Source of the DNA: CAWKDC01 sp044445605 | Lineage (GTDB): Bacteria > Pseudomonadota > Gammaproteobacteria > JABCZS01 | Direction of reading: 5' to 3' | Assembly: GCA_044445605.1 (NCBI GenBank) | Contig: JBIOEA010000007.1 | Coordinates: forward strand, 1-64,000 | DNA: 64,000 nt | Shown: in pieces, positions 44,237 through 52,993 of the stretch | How the letters are laid out: the number at the start of each line of letters is the position of its first letter | Numbering within the stretch: the stretch's first letter is position 1 | Position numbers and translations under genes: made by a program | Notes under the pieces: generated by a model | Seen by the model: the letters and a program-made list of their open reading frames with translations, nothing else | Database searches by the model: none | What the model was told of the DNA's origin: nothing

Positions 44237-44905
44237 ATGCGAATTTTATTAGTTGAAGATGACGAGATTATCGGTAAAGCAGTGGCGAGTTCCTTAGTAG
44301 AACAGCATTACGCCGTAGAGTGGATGAAAGATGGACAAGCGGCCGAATCCGCGTTGTTATCTGAAGATTTTTTGGCAGCGATAGTGGATATTGGTTTGCC
44401 AACTTACAATGGTCTAGAGATTTTAAAAAACGTGCGCGGCAAAGGGAATAAAACACCGATTTTGTTGCTATCGGCACGTGGTTCTGTGGAAGAAATCACG
44501 CAAGGATTGGATTTTGGTGCTGATGATTACATCGCCAAACCTTTCTCATTGGGCGTGTTATTTGCGCGTTTACGTGCGGTTGTGCGTCGTAGTCATTCAC
44601 GTGTGATATCAACCGTGGATTACGCGGGGTTGAAGTTAGATCCTAATTCTTATTCTGTTTATATCGATGGCGAACGTATTTCGATTTCGCGTCGTGAATA
44701 CACGTTGTTGAATAAATTGTTAGAGAATACGGGCGAAGTGGTTTCGCGCGAGATATTGTCAAAATGCATTTATGGTGCCGATACGGAAGTAGAAAGCAAC
44801 GCGGTTGAAGTCCATGTACATAATCTGCGCAAAAAATTGCGTGGGAATATTATTAAGACGATCCGCGGTGTTGGTTATATCGTGGATGCTCGTCGGGGTG
44901 CATAG
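44237..44905 (+). CDS. OmpR/PhoB-family response regulator, PmrA/QseB-like, no adjacent kinase
   Basis: Two-component regulator of 222 residues. Receiver domain residues are clear: the acidic pair E7/D8 region in LVEDDE, phosphoacceptor Asp51 in VDIGLP and Lys101 in IAKPF. The winged-helix domain shows SRREYTLLNKLLENTGEVVSR and the end TIRGVGYIVDA. A GTG six bases upstream is the alternative start. No sensor kinase gene is beside it. In Legionella and Coxiella, PmrA controls secretion genes and effectors. Similarity to that group is plausible but cannot be separated here from QseB or PhoP relatives. Confidence 0.9.
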   Translation: MRILLVEDDEIIGKAVASSLVEQHYAVEWMKDGQAAESALLSEDFLAAIVDIGLPTYNGLEILKNVRGKGNKTPILLLSARGSVEEITQGLDFGADDYIAKPFSLGVLFARLRAVVRRSHSRVISTVDYAGLKLDPNSYSVYIDGERISISRREYTLLNKLLENTGEVVSREILSKCIYGADTEVESNAVEVHVHNLRKKLRGNIIKTIRGVGYIVDARRGA

Positions 44906-44913
44906 CCTCACCA

Positions 44914-44935
44914 GGGGCGAAAGATGTTTCGCCCC
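44914..44935. terminator. Bidirectional hairpin between response regulator and phoH
   Basis: A nine-base stem, GGGGCGAAA against TTTCGCCCC, around a four-base loop, placed ten bases from both convergent genes. The stem shares the GCGAAA/TTTCGC dyad seen at 15963 and 19181. Confidence 0.65.
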
Positions 44936-44945
44936 TACAACTGAT

Positions 44946-46358
44946 TTACATTTTCTCCGACGCATAATCCGCCAACCTTGACCGTTCACCGCGACGTAGG
45001 GTGATATGCGCGCTGTAAGGCCAATGTTGGAAGGTATCGACGACGTTAGCCAAGCCTGAGGTTGTTTCAGTCAGATAAGGCGTATCGATTTGCGACAAGT
45101 TCCCTAAGCAAACGATCTTGGTTCCTGGACCTGCGCGGGTCAACAATGTTTTCATTTGTTTAGCCGTGAGGTTTTGTGCTTCATCGATGATAATGTACTT
45201 ATTCAAGAAGGTACGACCGCGCATGAAGTTTAACGAACGGATCTTGATGCGTGAGCGCAAGAGGTCCTGCGTGGCACCTTGGCCCCATTCGCCGCCAAAT
45301 TCATTCCCGGTAAGTACTTCGAGGTTATCCATGAGAGCGCCCATCCAGGGTGTCATTTTTTCTTCTTCCGTGCCAGGCAAGAAGCCGATGTCTTCACCGA
45401 CCGGGATGGTCACACGGGTCATGATGATTTCTTTGTAGATATTTTTGTCGATGGTTTGGACCAATCCGGCTGCGAGCGCCAACAACGTTTTACCCGTACC
45501 GGCAGGGCCGAGCAAACTGACCATGTCGATATCTTTATCGAGCAAGAAGTTAAGTGCAAAGTTCTGTTCAGGGTTGCGTGCTTTAATGCCCCAGACAGCA
45601 TGCGCTGCAGAACGGTAATCATTAGCAATTTCGATCAAGGCGCTGTCTTCGTTGACTTCACGCACGATGGCGAGAAAGGCTTCGTCGGCATCATTATATA
45701 AGCATAAGTTGACTTGCCATTTTTTTGTAACGGGCCCTTTGATGCGATAAAACGTGCGACCTTTTTCTTGCCATGAGTCGAGATCTTGACTGTGTGTTTC
45801 CCAGAAATCAGCGGGCAAGGCAAACATACCGCTGTACAATAAATCAGCATCTTCAATAACGCGGTCGTTTTGATAATCTTCCGCATGGATACCGAGCATC
45901 GCTGCTTTGATGCGCATGTTAATGTCTTTGGACACGAGCGTTACGCCAGGGAAGTCAGTATTTTTTTGAAGCCCCAACACCACTGCTAAGATACCATTAT
46001 CAGGTGTTTTGCCTGGGAGCTTCAGTGTGAACTCTTCTGTAAAGATCTCGGTTTGTAAGAAGATGCGTCCTGCGGGCAGCTCTTCTTCTTTGTGCGTTTT
46101 AAACGCGGGGATGGGCAATCCTTCGCGAATTTGCTCACGGGTGGCTTTGCCCACCATGTCCCCGAGAAAACGGCTCACTTGGCGTGCGTTGCGGGATACT
46201 TCTGATAAACCTTTTTTGGATTGATCCAGTTCTTCAATCACGATCATGGGGAGATACAAATCATGCTCTTTAAAACGAAAAAACGCGGATGGATCATGCA
46301 TGAGTACGTTGGTGTCAAGTACAAAAAGTCTTTTGCTACCATCTAATGGGAAATTCAT
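44946..46358 (-). CDS. PhoH-family ATPase with N-terminal PIN domain
   Basis: Fusion of a PIN ribonuclease domain and a PhoH ATPase/helicase-like domain, the YlaK/PhoH2 plan, thought to act on RNA. PIN residues include FVLDTNVLMHDP (Asp15) and VIEELDQSKKG. The PhoH domain has Walker A LLGPAGTGKTLLALAAG near 280 and Walker B IIDEAQNLTAKQMKTL. The length, 470 residues, is normal. It stands alone, convergent with the response regulator. Confidence 0.93.
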   Translation of the reverse strand: MNFPLDGSKRLFVLDTNVLMHDPSAFFRFKEHDLYLPMIVIEELDQSKKGLSEVSRNARQVSRFLGDMVGKATREQIREGLPIPAFKTHKEEELPAGRIFLQTEIFTEEFTLKLPGKTPDNGILAVVLGLQKNTDFPGVTLVSKDINMRIKAAMLGIHAEDYQNDRVIEDADLLYSGMFALPADFWETHSQDLDSWQEKGRTFYRIKGPVTKKWQVNLCLYNDADEAFLAIVREVNEDSALIEIANDYRSAAHAVWGIKARNPEQNFALNFLLDKDIDMVSLLGPAGTGKTLLALAAGLVQTIDKNIYKEIIMTRVTIPVGEDIGFLPGTEEEKMTPWMGALMDNLEVLTGNEFGGEWGQGATQDLLRSRIKIRSLNFMRGRTFLNKYIIIDEAQNLTAKQMKTLLTRAGPGTKIVCLGNLSQIDTPYLTETTSGLANVVDTFQHWPYSAHITLRRGERSRLADYASEKM

Positions 46359-46473
46359 AAGTAGGGTATCCTTACCAAATAAAGAGGAGACTGATTGTGT
46401 AAGCTTAGCAGTTTTTTTATGCGGAGAAATATTTTTGTGATATCTTTACCACTTAAACCCGGAGGGAACAATC

Positions 46474-47349
46474 ATGTTAAGCGGAAGCATAGTGGCACTC
46501 GTCACGCCGATGAGCGAGACAGGCGATATTGATTTTGATGCATTGCATCGTTTGGTAGACTGGCATTTAGAATCACAAACGGATGCGATTGTGGTCACAG
46601 GCTCGACGGGCGAAGCGGCGACACTCACGCCAGAAGAACGTGCTGACATTTTATCCGCTGTTGTCAAGCAAGTCGCTGGACGCATTCCTGTTGTTGCAGG
46701 CACGGGCACCAACAATACGGCACAAACGGTCGAGCTGACACGTTTTGCCAGAGACTTAGGCGCGGATGCCGCCCTGGTGGTTGTACCATACTACAATAGG
46801 CCCACCCAGCAAGGTCTCAAATTGCATTTTAAGGCGGTGGCTTCCATAGGGCTACCGATATTCTTATATAATGTCCCGAGCCGCACTGCTTGTGATTTGC
46901 TTCCAGAAACGGTCGTTGAGCTCGCTGAAGTGAAGCACATTATCGGAATTAAAGAAGCCTCATCGTTAGAGCGTTGCATGACCTTGCTACAAACCTGCCC
47001 TGAATCGTTCATTGTATTGAGCGGCGAGGATGGGCAGGCGATGGCCTCAGTGATTGCGGGTGCGAAGGGGGTGATATCCGTGGCAGCCAATGTGGTTCCT
47101 GAGGCAATGCACACCCTGATGGCTCTTGCGAGCGGGGGAAGCATCATGGAAGCCAATCAAATCAATACAAGGCTTCAGCCCTTATATCAGGCATTGTTTT
47201 GTGAGCCGAACCCCATCCCAGTCAAATGGGCACTTAAAGAGATGGGGATGATGGAACCCCATGTCAGGCTGCCCTTGACGTTGCTTAGTGAGGAAAAACG
47301 TGTCACTATTACACGCGTTTTAGAAGAGACAGGGGTGCCGTGTGGTTAG
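46474..47349 (+). CDS. dapA: 4-hydroxy-tetrahydrodipicolinate synthase
   Basis: Condenses pyruvate with aspartate semialdehyde, the first step of the lysine/diaminopimelate branch. The 291 residues show GSTGEAATL (43-51), Tyr132 in LYNVPSRTA and the Schiff-base Lys160 in IIGIKEAS. GGAGGG lies upstream of the start. It overlaps the next gene by eight bases, giving the gammaproteobacterial dapA-bamC-purC order. Confidence 0.97.
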   Translation: MLSGSIVALVTPMSETGDIDFDALHRLVDWHLESQTDAIVVTGSTGEAATLTPEERADILSAVVKQVAGRIPVVAGTGTNNTAQTVELTRFARDLGADAALVVVPYYNRPTQQGLKLHFKAVASIGLPIFLYNVPSRTACDLLPETVVELAEVKHIIGIKEASSLERCMTLLQTCPESFIVLSGEDGQAMASVIAGAKGVISVAANVVPEAMHTLMALASGGSIMEANQINTRLQPLYQALFCEPNPIPVKWALKEMGMMEPHVRLPLTLLSEEKRVTITRVLEETGVPCG

Positions 47350-47653
47350 AAGATGGATACTGATAGGTTTGTGCTTGGCGTTAGCGGGCTGCGGTTCAAT
47401 TAAGAAGCAGTGGGATGAGTTTACGCCCGATCGTGATGAAGATTATCTCGATGCGGAATCCGTTCCTGTGGTTAAGACGCCTGATGGTGTGACCATCAAT
47501 AAGGCTTACCAATCCGACCCTTATCCGTTGCCTAAAGGAGCATTGCCGCCGAAGGGTGCAACACCGGTTGATATTTTTCCCCCTGACTTAAAGAAGGAGC
47601 CATCCCATGACGACACAGAAGACGACGATGACGACAAAACCGACGCGTCTTAA
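47342..47653 (+). CDS. bamC: Short BamC-like lipoprotein (N-terminal region only)
   Basis: Lipoprotein with a GTG start and lipobox LAGC (Cys about residue 17). The segment EDYLDAESVPVVKTPDGV followed by a proline-rich stretch matches the unstructured N-terminal part of BamC that binds BamD. E. coli BamC has about 340 residues and two further helix-grip domains; here the protein ends at 103 residues with an acidic tail (DDTEDDDDDKTD). The position between dapA and purC supports the call. Either the folded domains were lost or the lineage never had them. Confidence 0.75.
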   Translation: MVRRWILIGLCLALAGCGSIKKQWDEFTPDRDEDYLDAESVPVVKTPDGVTINKAYQSDPYPLPKGALPPKGATPVDIFPPDLKKEPSHDDTEDDDDDKTDAS

Positions 47654-48356
47654 GTTACTTTCCCAAGGGAAAGCCAAAGACATGTACACCAGCGACCAAC
47701 CTGGTCAGCTGATCATGGTCTTTCGTGACGACATGACTGCCTTCAATGGCGAAAAAAAAGAAGCTTTTGATGGGAAAGGGGCGATCAATCATCGCATCAC
47801 TGAACATCTAATGGGCCATCTCGAATCCATGGGGATCAAAACTCATTACCGTGCAAAAATCGATGAAACACAATGTTTAGTTTCTGCACTCAAAATGTTG
47901 CCTATTGAATGTGTGATTCGTAACATTGCCGCGGGTGGTTTTGCCAAGCGTTTTGGGATTACCCCGGGCGAAGTATTGAAAGAGCCTATCTACGAATTGT
48001 TTTATAAGCATGATGGTTTGGGTGACCCCATGATCCGTGACGAACACGCCCTTTATTTTGGCTGGGCGACGGAAGCGGATTTGAAGGAAATGAAAGCGAT
48101 CACGTATCGGGTCAATGCCATTTTGTCTGAGCGCTTTTTAAGTTGCGGTATGACGTTAGTGGATTTCAAGCTCGAGTTTGGACGTTTAGGCAATGAGTTG
48201 TTCGTTGCGGATGAGATTTCGCCCGACAGTTGCCGTATCTGGGATAACAAACAGCAAGATTTAACGGCCAGAATCATGGATAAAGATCGGTTTAGGAAGG
48301 GATTGGGCGAAGTTGTGGAGCATTACCACAAAATCGGCCATAGACTAGGTGTTTAA
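47607..48356 (+). CDS. purC: Phosphoribosylaminoimidazole-succinocarboxamide synthase
   Basis: SAICAR synthetase of purine synthesis. The 249 residues contain LLSQGKAKDMYTSDQPG near the start, ECVIRNIAAGGFAKRFG, and LVDFKLEFGR with DEISPDSCRIWD. AAGGAG precedes the first ATG. That start lies 47 bases inside bamC, and the N-terminus has about 12 extra Thr/Lys residues before the family core. A start at residue 8 is possible. Confidence 0.95.
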   Translation: MTTQKTTMTTKPTRLKLLSQGKAKDMYTSDQPGQLIMVFRDDMTAFNGEKKEAFDGKGAINHRITEHLMGHLESMGIKTHYRAKIDETQCLVSALKMLPIECVIRNIAAGGFAKRFGITPGEVLKEPIYELFYKHDGLGDPMIRDEHALYFGWATEADLKEMKAITYRVNAILSERFLSCGMTLVDFKLEFGRLGNELFVADEISPDSCRIWDNKQQDLTARIMDKDRFRKGLGEVVEHYHKIGHRLGV

Positions 48357-48386
48357 TGATTACGTCTAAGGATAGGAGCGATGAAA

Positions 48387-48980
48387 ATGAAAGTATTCAA
48401 ACGTGTTTGTGTTATGATGCTGGCAATATGTACGTTAGGTATATTTGCCGTATCAAGTTTTGCAGAAGGGGACATGACGATGGATAAGACAGTAATATTG
48501 AAGACGAATAAAGGCGATATTAAGATCAAGTTGAATGCTGAAAAGGCACCTGTGTCGGTTAAGAATTTTTTAACCTACGTGGACGAAGGATTTTACAATG
48601 GCACGATATTTCATCGTGTGATTCCTAAGTTCATGATTCAAGGGGGTGGTTTTGGTTTAGATTTTAAACAAAAGAAGACACATGATCCGATCAAGAACGA
48701 AGCGGACAATGGTTTAAAGAACACCCGTGGCACCATTGCGATGGCGCGCACATCCGATCCAAATTCAGCGACGGCACAGTTTTTCATCAACCTTGTTGAT
48801 AATAGCTTCTTAGATTTCAAGTCGGCAACACCGAGCGGATATGGTTATGCTGTATTTGGTGAAGTGATTGATGGCATGGACGTAGTGGATGCGATTGCAG
48901 CATCACGCACAGCGACCAAAGATGGTTATGCCGATGTGCCTGTTGAACCGATTGAAATTTCGTCCGTGATAGTGGAGTGA
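48387..48980 (+). CDS. Periplasmic cyclophilin-type peptidyl-prolyl isomerase
   Basis: PPIase that speeds proline isomerisation in exported proteins. The ATG at 48387 is eight bases after GGAG; an ATG at 48381 is too close to it. A signal peptide is visible, cut after VSSFA. The cyclophilin core is complete: IFHRVIPKFMIQGG, NTRGTIAMARTSDPNSATAQFFINL and YAVFGEVIDGMDVVDAI. E. coli PpiA is the nearest well-known relative. The gene overlaps the next by four bases. Confidence 0.93.
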   Translation: MKVFKRVCVMMLAICTLGIFAVSSFAEGDMTMDKTVILKTNKGDIKIKLNAEKAPVSVKNFLTYVDEGFYNGTIFHRVIPKFMIQGGGFGLDFKQKKTHDPIKNEADNGLKNTRGTIAMARTSDPNSATAQFFINLVDNSFLDFKSATPSGYGYAVFGEVIDGMDVVDAIAASRTATKDGYADVPVEPIEISSVIVE

Positions 48981-49699
48981 GTATATTGTTCTGGCATATT
49001 GTGGATTATAACGCTCCACTGTCGTTATCCAGTTTAAAAGCAGTCGCTTCCCTTAACGGGGAAGCGGTCACTCAGGCCAAAACACGTGACCTTATCCGTG
49101 TCGAAACCAATGGGCAAGCTTATTACATCAAGCGCTATTGGACGGCAGGAAAAAAACTACGTAAGTATTTATTCCGTTCGCGTGCGAAAGCCGAATGGGA
49201 AAATCTCCAATACTTTAAGCATTTGAAAATACCTGCACCATTATTGGTGTCATATGGTGAGTACCGCACGCTATTCCATTATGAATACGGTGCATTTGTG
49301 ATGCGTGCCTTAGGCAACGTTATCCCGCTTGATACCGTGCTGGCTGAAGCGACCTTACCGTGTTCATTGCGATTAACCTTGTTACAGCAAATCGCTCAAA
49401 ACTTACGTCGATTGCATGATTATCATTTTATTCATGGTGATTGTTTCGTGCGCAATTTTTTAGTGTCTCCTCAAGAAGCAAAAGTGTATTTCACTGATTG
49501 CCCAAGAGGCCGGCATATGTGGGGCCCATTTTTCGATTATGGCCGTGTACGTGATTTAGCATCTTTCTATAAAGGTGTTCAAGGCAGCTTATCTTTAACC
49601 GATCAGTTACGATTCTTTTTGTGGTACTGCGGCGAGCCGCGATTGACGGTAAAGAATAAAAAGTTGCTGAGAAAAGTGATTAAGCGGTTGGGGTTATGA
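48977..49699 (+). CDS. Lipopolysaccharide kinase-like protein (WaaP/InaA family)
   Basis: Protein-kinase-like fold related to LPS core heptose kinases. The 240 residues begin at GTG, overlapping the cyclophilin stop. VETNGQAYYIKRYWT carries the ATP-anchoring lysine, HFIHGDCFVRNFLV near residue 152 is the catalytic loop, and KVYFTDCPRG is the metal-binding region (DFG position). The real substrate, LPS core or another molecule, cannot be told. It would act on the cytoplasmic side of the membrane. Confidence 0.82.
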   Translation: MSILFWHIVDYNAPLSLSSLKAVASLNGEAVTQAKTRDLIRVETNGQAYYIKRYWTAGKKLRKYLFRSRAKAEWENLQYFKHLKIPAPLLVSYGEYRTLFHYEYGAFVMRALGNVIPLDTVLAEATLPCSLRLTLLQQIAQNLRRLHDYHFIHGDCFVRNFLVSPQEAKVYFTDCPRGRHMWGPFFDYGRVRDLASFYKGVQGSLSLTDQLRFFLWYCGEPRLTVKNKKLLRKVIKRLGL

Positions 49700-49714
49700 G
49701 CCAGGTAATCTTTC

Positions 49715-49732
49715 GCCCCCTTTTAAGGGGGC
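49715..49732. terminator. Hairpin after the kinase-like gene
   Basis: GCCCCC/GGGGGC stem with a TTTTAA loop, 16 bases after the stop. There is no T-run directly after it on the plus strand; a TTTTT run comes about 25 bases later. It lies in a spacer before the convergent unknown gene. Confidence 0.4.
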
Positions 49733-49799
49733 AGCCGAGTATTCCGAGGCGGGGGTTTTTCTTCGCGATCGTAAAGTGATTATGCAGAGCGGTGAACGA

Positions 49800-50393
49800 T
49801 TACTGAGGTTTTTTGCCAAATTTAGCAGATCTCCCCGCCCTCGCACAACGTTCAAATTCCTTTTGCAATTCTTGCGTGTCACTTGCAATGCGTTCAAAGC
49901 AGGCATACATTGTTTCAACCGTTTTAGGTTTCAAGACTAAGCTTTTAATTTCACCTTTAGCATGTTCACGATGGGTGACCATATCGGCAAGTGCTTGTTG
50001 TGCACTGGCATCGAAGCTTATTTTGTTCTCGCTCATGCTTTGATTAAGGGTCTCAAATGTTTGGGTTAAAGCTTTTTTAAAATTGTTTAAAGAGCTTTCA
50101 AGACGGCTGTGATTGAGTGCGACCTGAGCCAAGCGTGTATGAGAGGCATCAGGAGTGATTTCAGAGTGGGCATTAAAACCCATGGGTTCAAGGCCAATCA
50201 ATCCACCACGTTCAATGAATTCGCCTATGTAGTCTGGCTCTCCAATGGTATTAATGGAGGCGAGCATGTTTTTTTCTATCATATTGATCTTTTTAATGGA
50301 TTCTTTGAAATCCACAGGTGTAAGCGCTAAACTTTCATTCGTGTTAGCGGCTTCGCCAAGTAATTTACCCCATCCCCATAATGAATTGCTCAT
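49800..50393 (-). CDS. Hypothetical protein, 197 aa, helical
   Basis: Not recognised. I start at MSNSLWGWGK (50393); the in-frame ATG at 50423 adds ten residues without a clearer ribosome site. The protein is mostly helical with heptad-like spacing (LESSLNNFKKALTQTFETLN; ACFERIASDTQELQKEFERC), which suggests a coiled coil. No signal or membrane segment is present. The end is basic (RSAKFGKKPQ). It stands alone, so nothing in its context hints at a role. Confidence 0.6.
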   Translation of the reverse strand: MSNSLWGWGKLLGEAANTNESLALTPVDFKESIKKINMIEKNMLASINTIGEPDYIGEFIERGGLIGLEPMGFNAHSEITPDASHTRLAQVALNHSRLESSLNNFKKALTQTFETLNQSMSENKISFDASAQQALADMVTHREHAKGEIKSLVLKPKTVETMYACFERIASDTQELQKEFERCARAGRSAKFGKKPQ

Positions 50394-50497
50394 GATGTGT
50401 TCCACTTCTGTTAATGACCTCACTCAGAGTATAGGTGATGAAGTAAACTGGCTCCAATACATCGTGTTTATGGGGGTCATAAGGAACAGGCCTTGTA

Positions 50498-51502
50498 TTA
50501 GGCGAGTGCTTCCGCAGATTCATTAGCTAACGAAAAAGTCTTCAAGCGATCTTCAAAGGCCTTGAACATACTTTGATGATCAACTTCGAAGCACACTTTC
50601 ACCGCAGGCAAATCAGTCCAGGCATGTGGGTGAGACCATTTTGTACGGTCGTCCATGATCATATGGCCACGTAATCTATCTTCGCCGCCCATCACATGTA
50701 GGCCGCCGCTGCGGAACCCGAAATATTCGGGGTGGATAAGATACATGACAGGGTAGAGATCGTGAACGACCATCCCTTCAACAGGAACACCATTGTGCTC
50801 GAGCGTGCGATGGTAGAAGTTCTGGTAGAACTGCGATATGTTGCATAAGTATTCTCCCATCTCGCCATAAGCAGCGAAATCTTTCACGTGCCTGCTAGGC
50901 ATGATGGCATGATTAGTCACATCAAGCGGGAACAGTACGACAGGCCAAGTGGCATGGAAGACTTTTTCAGCTGCTTCCGGGTCATTGAACGTATTAGCCT
51001 CTGCGGCAGGGTTAACGTTTCCATTGCAATGAATCGCGCCACCCATGACAACGACTTCTTTGACCAATGCTGCGATGCCGGGATCATGATCCAGCGCAAG
51101 GGCTAGATTGACCATGGGTGCAATCGCAATGATAGTGACTTCACCGGGGTTCGCACGGATGATATCGCACATCATGACATGAGCAGGACGCGGATCGTTT
51201 TGACCAATATCTTCCGCCTGAAAGGTGTCACCCAAACCATCTTTACCATGCACAAAATCAGCGCATAATGATTGGGGACGCTTATAGGGTTTATGGCTAC
51301 CTTCAGCCACTGGAATGTGAGATTGACCGAAACGCTTCATTAAATAGCGCGCATTGATGGCTGCAAGCGGGGTGGGCACATTGCCGAAGGTGGTGGTGAT
51401 CCCGAGAACCTCAAGTTGAGGATGGGTCACGGCATAAAAGAGAGCGAAGGCATCGTCGACGCCTGGGTCTGTATCGATAATCACTTTTTTACGTTTTAGC
51501 AT
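50498..51502 (-). CDS. Inosine/uridine-preferring nucleoside hydrolase family protein
   Basis: Hydrolyses the N-glycosidic bond of nucleosides to base and ribose. The N-terminal calcium-binding motif IIDTDPGVDDAFAL (Asp10, Asp12, Asp16, Asp17) is intact. VTNHAIMPS and the later EVDHQSMFKAFEDRL also fit the family. Length 334 is normal. It follows ispB by 27 bases on the same strand. With the 5'-nucleotidase at 33704 it suggests a capacity for nucleotide salvage. Confidence 0.92.
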   Translation of the reverse strand: MLKRKKVIIDTDPGVDDAFALFYAVTHPQLEVLGITTTFGNVPTPLAAINARYLMKRFGQSHIPVAEGSHKPYKRPQSLCADFVHGKDGLGDTFQAEDIGQNDPRPAHVMMCDIIRANPGEVTIIAIAPMVNLALALDHDPGIAALVKEVVVMGGAIHCNGNVNPAAEANTFNDPEAAEKVFHATWPVVLFPLDVTNHAIMPSRHVKDFAAYGEMGEYLCNISQFYQNFYHRTLEHNGVPVEGMVVHDLYPVMYLIHPEYFGFRSGGLHVMGGEDRLRGHMIMDDRTKWSHPHAWTDLPAVKVCFEVDHQSMFKAFEDRLKTFSLANESAEALA

Positions 51503-51529
51503 TTTATCGTTCCTCGCGTTATATAACCC

Positions 51530-52516
51530 CTAGACATTGCGCCTTACTGCATAGTGAGCCAAGTCAACCATGGCGCGATGGTACATTGTATCAGGAAATC
51601 GTTCAATTGCCGAGATCGCCTTGGCGACATACTGCTCCGCCAGTGCCCGGGCATGTTCCAACGCGCCCGTTTTGATTAAAATGTTTTTGATTCCAACAAG
51701 TTGAGAGGGGTCCCTTTCTTGGATGGCTTGGCGGATAAAGGCTTGCTCAGCCTGGGTGCCATGCTCAAGGGCATAGATGACCGGCAGGGTAAGGCTGCCA
51801 TCAGCAAAATCGTCGCCTAAGCGTTTGCCGAGTGTCTCGCTGTCGCCCTGGTAGTCGAGGACATCGTCGATCAGCTGGAACCCAATACCCAATTGCATGC
51901 CATAGCTAGACAGTGCATCGAGGGTTGGGCGGTTAACGCTGGCAATCGTACCGGCCAAGACAGCTGAGACTTCGAAGAGTTTGCCTGTTTTTTCAGCAAG
52001 AATGCGTAAATGGTCTTCGACAGTCATGGCCAGGTTGCCGCGCTGAGACAGCTGAAGTAGCTCGCCTTGAGCCAGGGTCCGGGTCGCTGTTGCCATGCAC
52101 TGGGTGACGGCGTTGTTCTCACAACCGGCTAACAGGCTAAAGCTGCGAGCGTATAAATAGTCACCGACCAAGACGCTGGCAGGGTTGCCCCAGATTTGTT
52201 TAGCGGTCGGGCGACCACGACGCAGCGGCGAATCATCGACAACATCATCATGGAGAAGTGTGGCTGTATGCACGAGCTCAATGGCGGCGGCTAAATCGAT
52301 ATGAAACGGGCCAGGGTAACCCAGGTGACCTGCCGTGAGGAGTAGGACCATGGGGCGAAGGCGCTTGCCACCGGCTTCTAAGACGTGCGAAGAGACATCT
52401 AGGGCGAGGCGAATATGGGGATCATTGTCTTGGAGAAGGGCTTCAACCTGAACGAGGGCCTCAGCAACGGGCCGTCTGATGGATTCCAGGGTAAGTATGT
52501 GCGTGTTTTCCTTCAT
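51530..52516 (-). CDS. ispB: Octaprenyl diphosphate synthase
   Basis: Trans-prenyltransferase that makes the side chain of ubiquinone. Of 328 residues, the two aspartate-rich motifs are LLHDDVVDDSPLRRG (first Asp 90) and FQLIDDVLDYQGD. The basic EAGGKRLRP site lies at 48-55. It is divergent from rplU-rpmA-obg, the usual gammaproteobacterial layout. Chain length (eight or other) cannot be read from sequence alone. Confidence 0.93.
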   Translation of the reverse strand: MKENTHILTLESIRRPVAEALVQVEALLQDNDPHIRLALDVSSHVLEAGGKRLRPMVLLLTAGHLGYPGPFHIDLAAAIELVHTATLLHDDVVDDSPLRRGRPTAKQIWGNPASVLVGDYLYARSFSLLAGCENNAVTQCMATATRTLAQGELLQLSQRGNLAMTVEDHLRILAEKTGKLFEVSAVLAGTIASVNRPTLDALSSYGMQLGIGFQLIDDVLDYQGDSETLGKRLGDDFADGSLTLPVIYALEHGTQAEQAFIRQAIQERDPSQLVGIKNILIKTGALEHARALAEQYVAKAISAIERFPDTMYHRAMVDLAHYAVRRNV

Positions 52517-52608
52517 GTTGGTGATGATAATCTGCTTTTAGGGTGGGGGTCAAGCGGTATTCAATAATTTTGTGTTCAACAGGGTTTTTCTCAAACATCA
52601 AAAAAAGC

Positions 52609-52637
52609 TTGCATATCATATAAATCTCGATTAAAAT
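52609..52637 (+). promoter_or_regulatory. Promoter of rplU-rpmA
   Basis: TTGCAT at 52609-52614 and TAAAAT at 52632-52637, exactly 17 bases apart, 28 bases before the rplU start. Confidence 0.7.
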
Positions 52638-52665
52638 CCGGGCTAGTTTGAAAGGGAGATGCATT

Positions 52666-52980
52666 ATGCATGCTGTAATTAAGACAGGTGGCCGGCAAAT
52701 TAAGGTCGCTGTAGGGGACAAGTTCAAAATTCACAAAATGCCTGTTGAAGCGGGTGATGAAGTGGCTTTTGATGAAGTGTTACTCCTGACAGACGGCGCC
52801 GGTAATTTAACAATCGGTCAACCGTTAGTGAAAGGGGCGAAGGTACTTGCAAAGGTATTGAGCCATGGACGTGGTGCGAAAGTGCTGGTTCAAAAGTTTA
52901 GACGTCGTAAGCATTACGATAAAATCCAAGGTCATCGCCAAGATTTCACGGAAATTGAAATTCTGGGCATCAACGTTTAA
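52666..52980 (+). CDS. rplU: 50S ribosomal protein L21
   Basis: Large-subunit protein of 104 residues starting MHAVIKTGGRQIKV, with GGGAGA upstream. The C-terminal signature KFRRRKHYDKIQGHRQ is clear. The frame extends to 52648, but the family's conserved first residues fix the start here. It is followed by rpmA after 13 bases. Confidence 0.98.
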   Translation: MHAVIKTGGRQIKVAVGDKFKIHKMPVEAGDEVAFDEVLLLTDGAGNLTIGQPLVKGAKVLAKVLSHGRGAKVLVQKFRRRKHYDKIQGHRQDFTEIEILGINV

Positions 52981-52993
52981 GGAGTAGTGCAAA

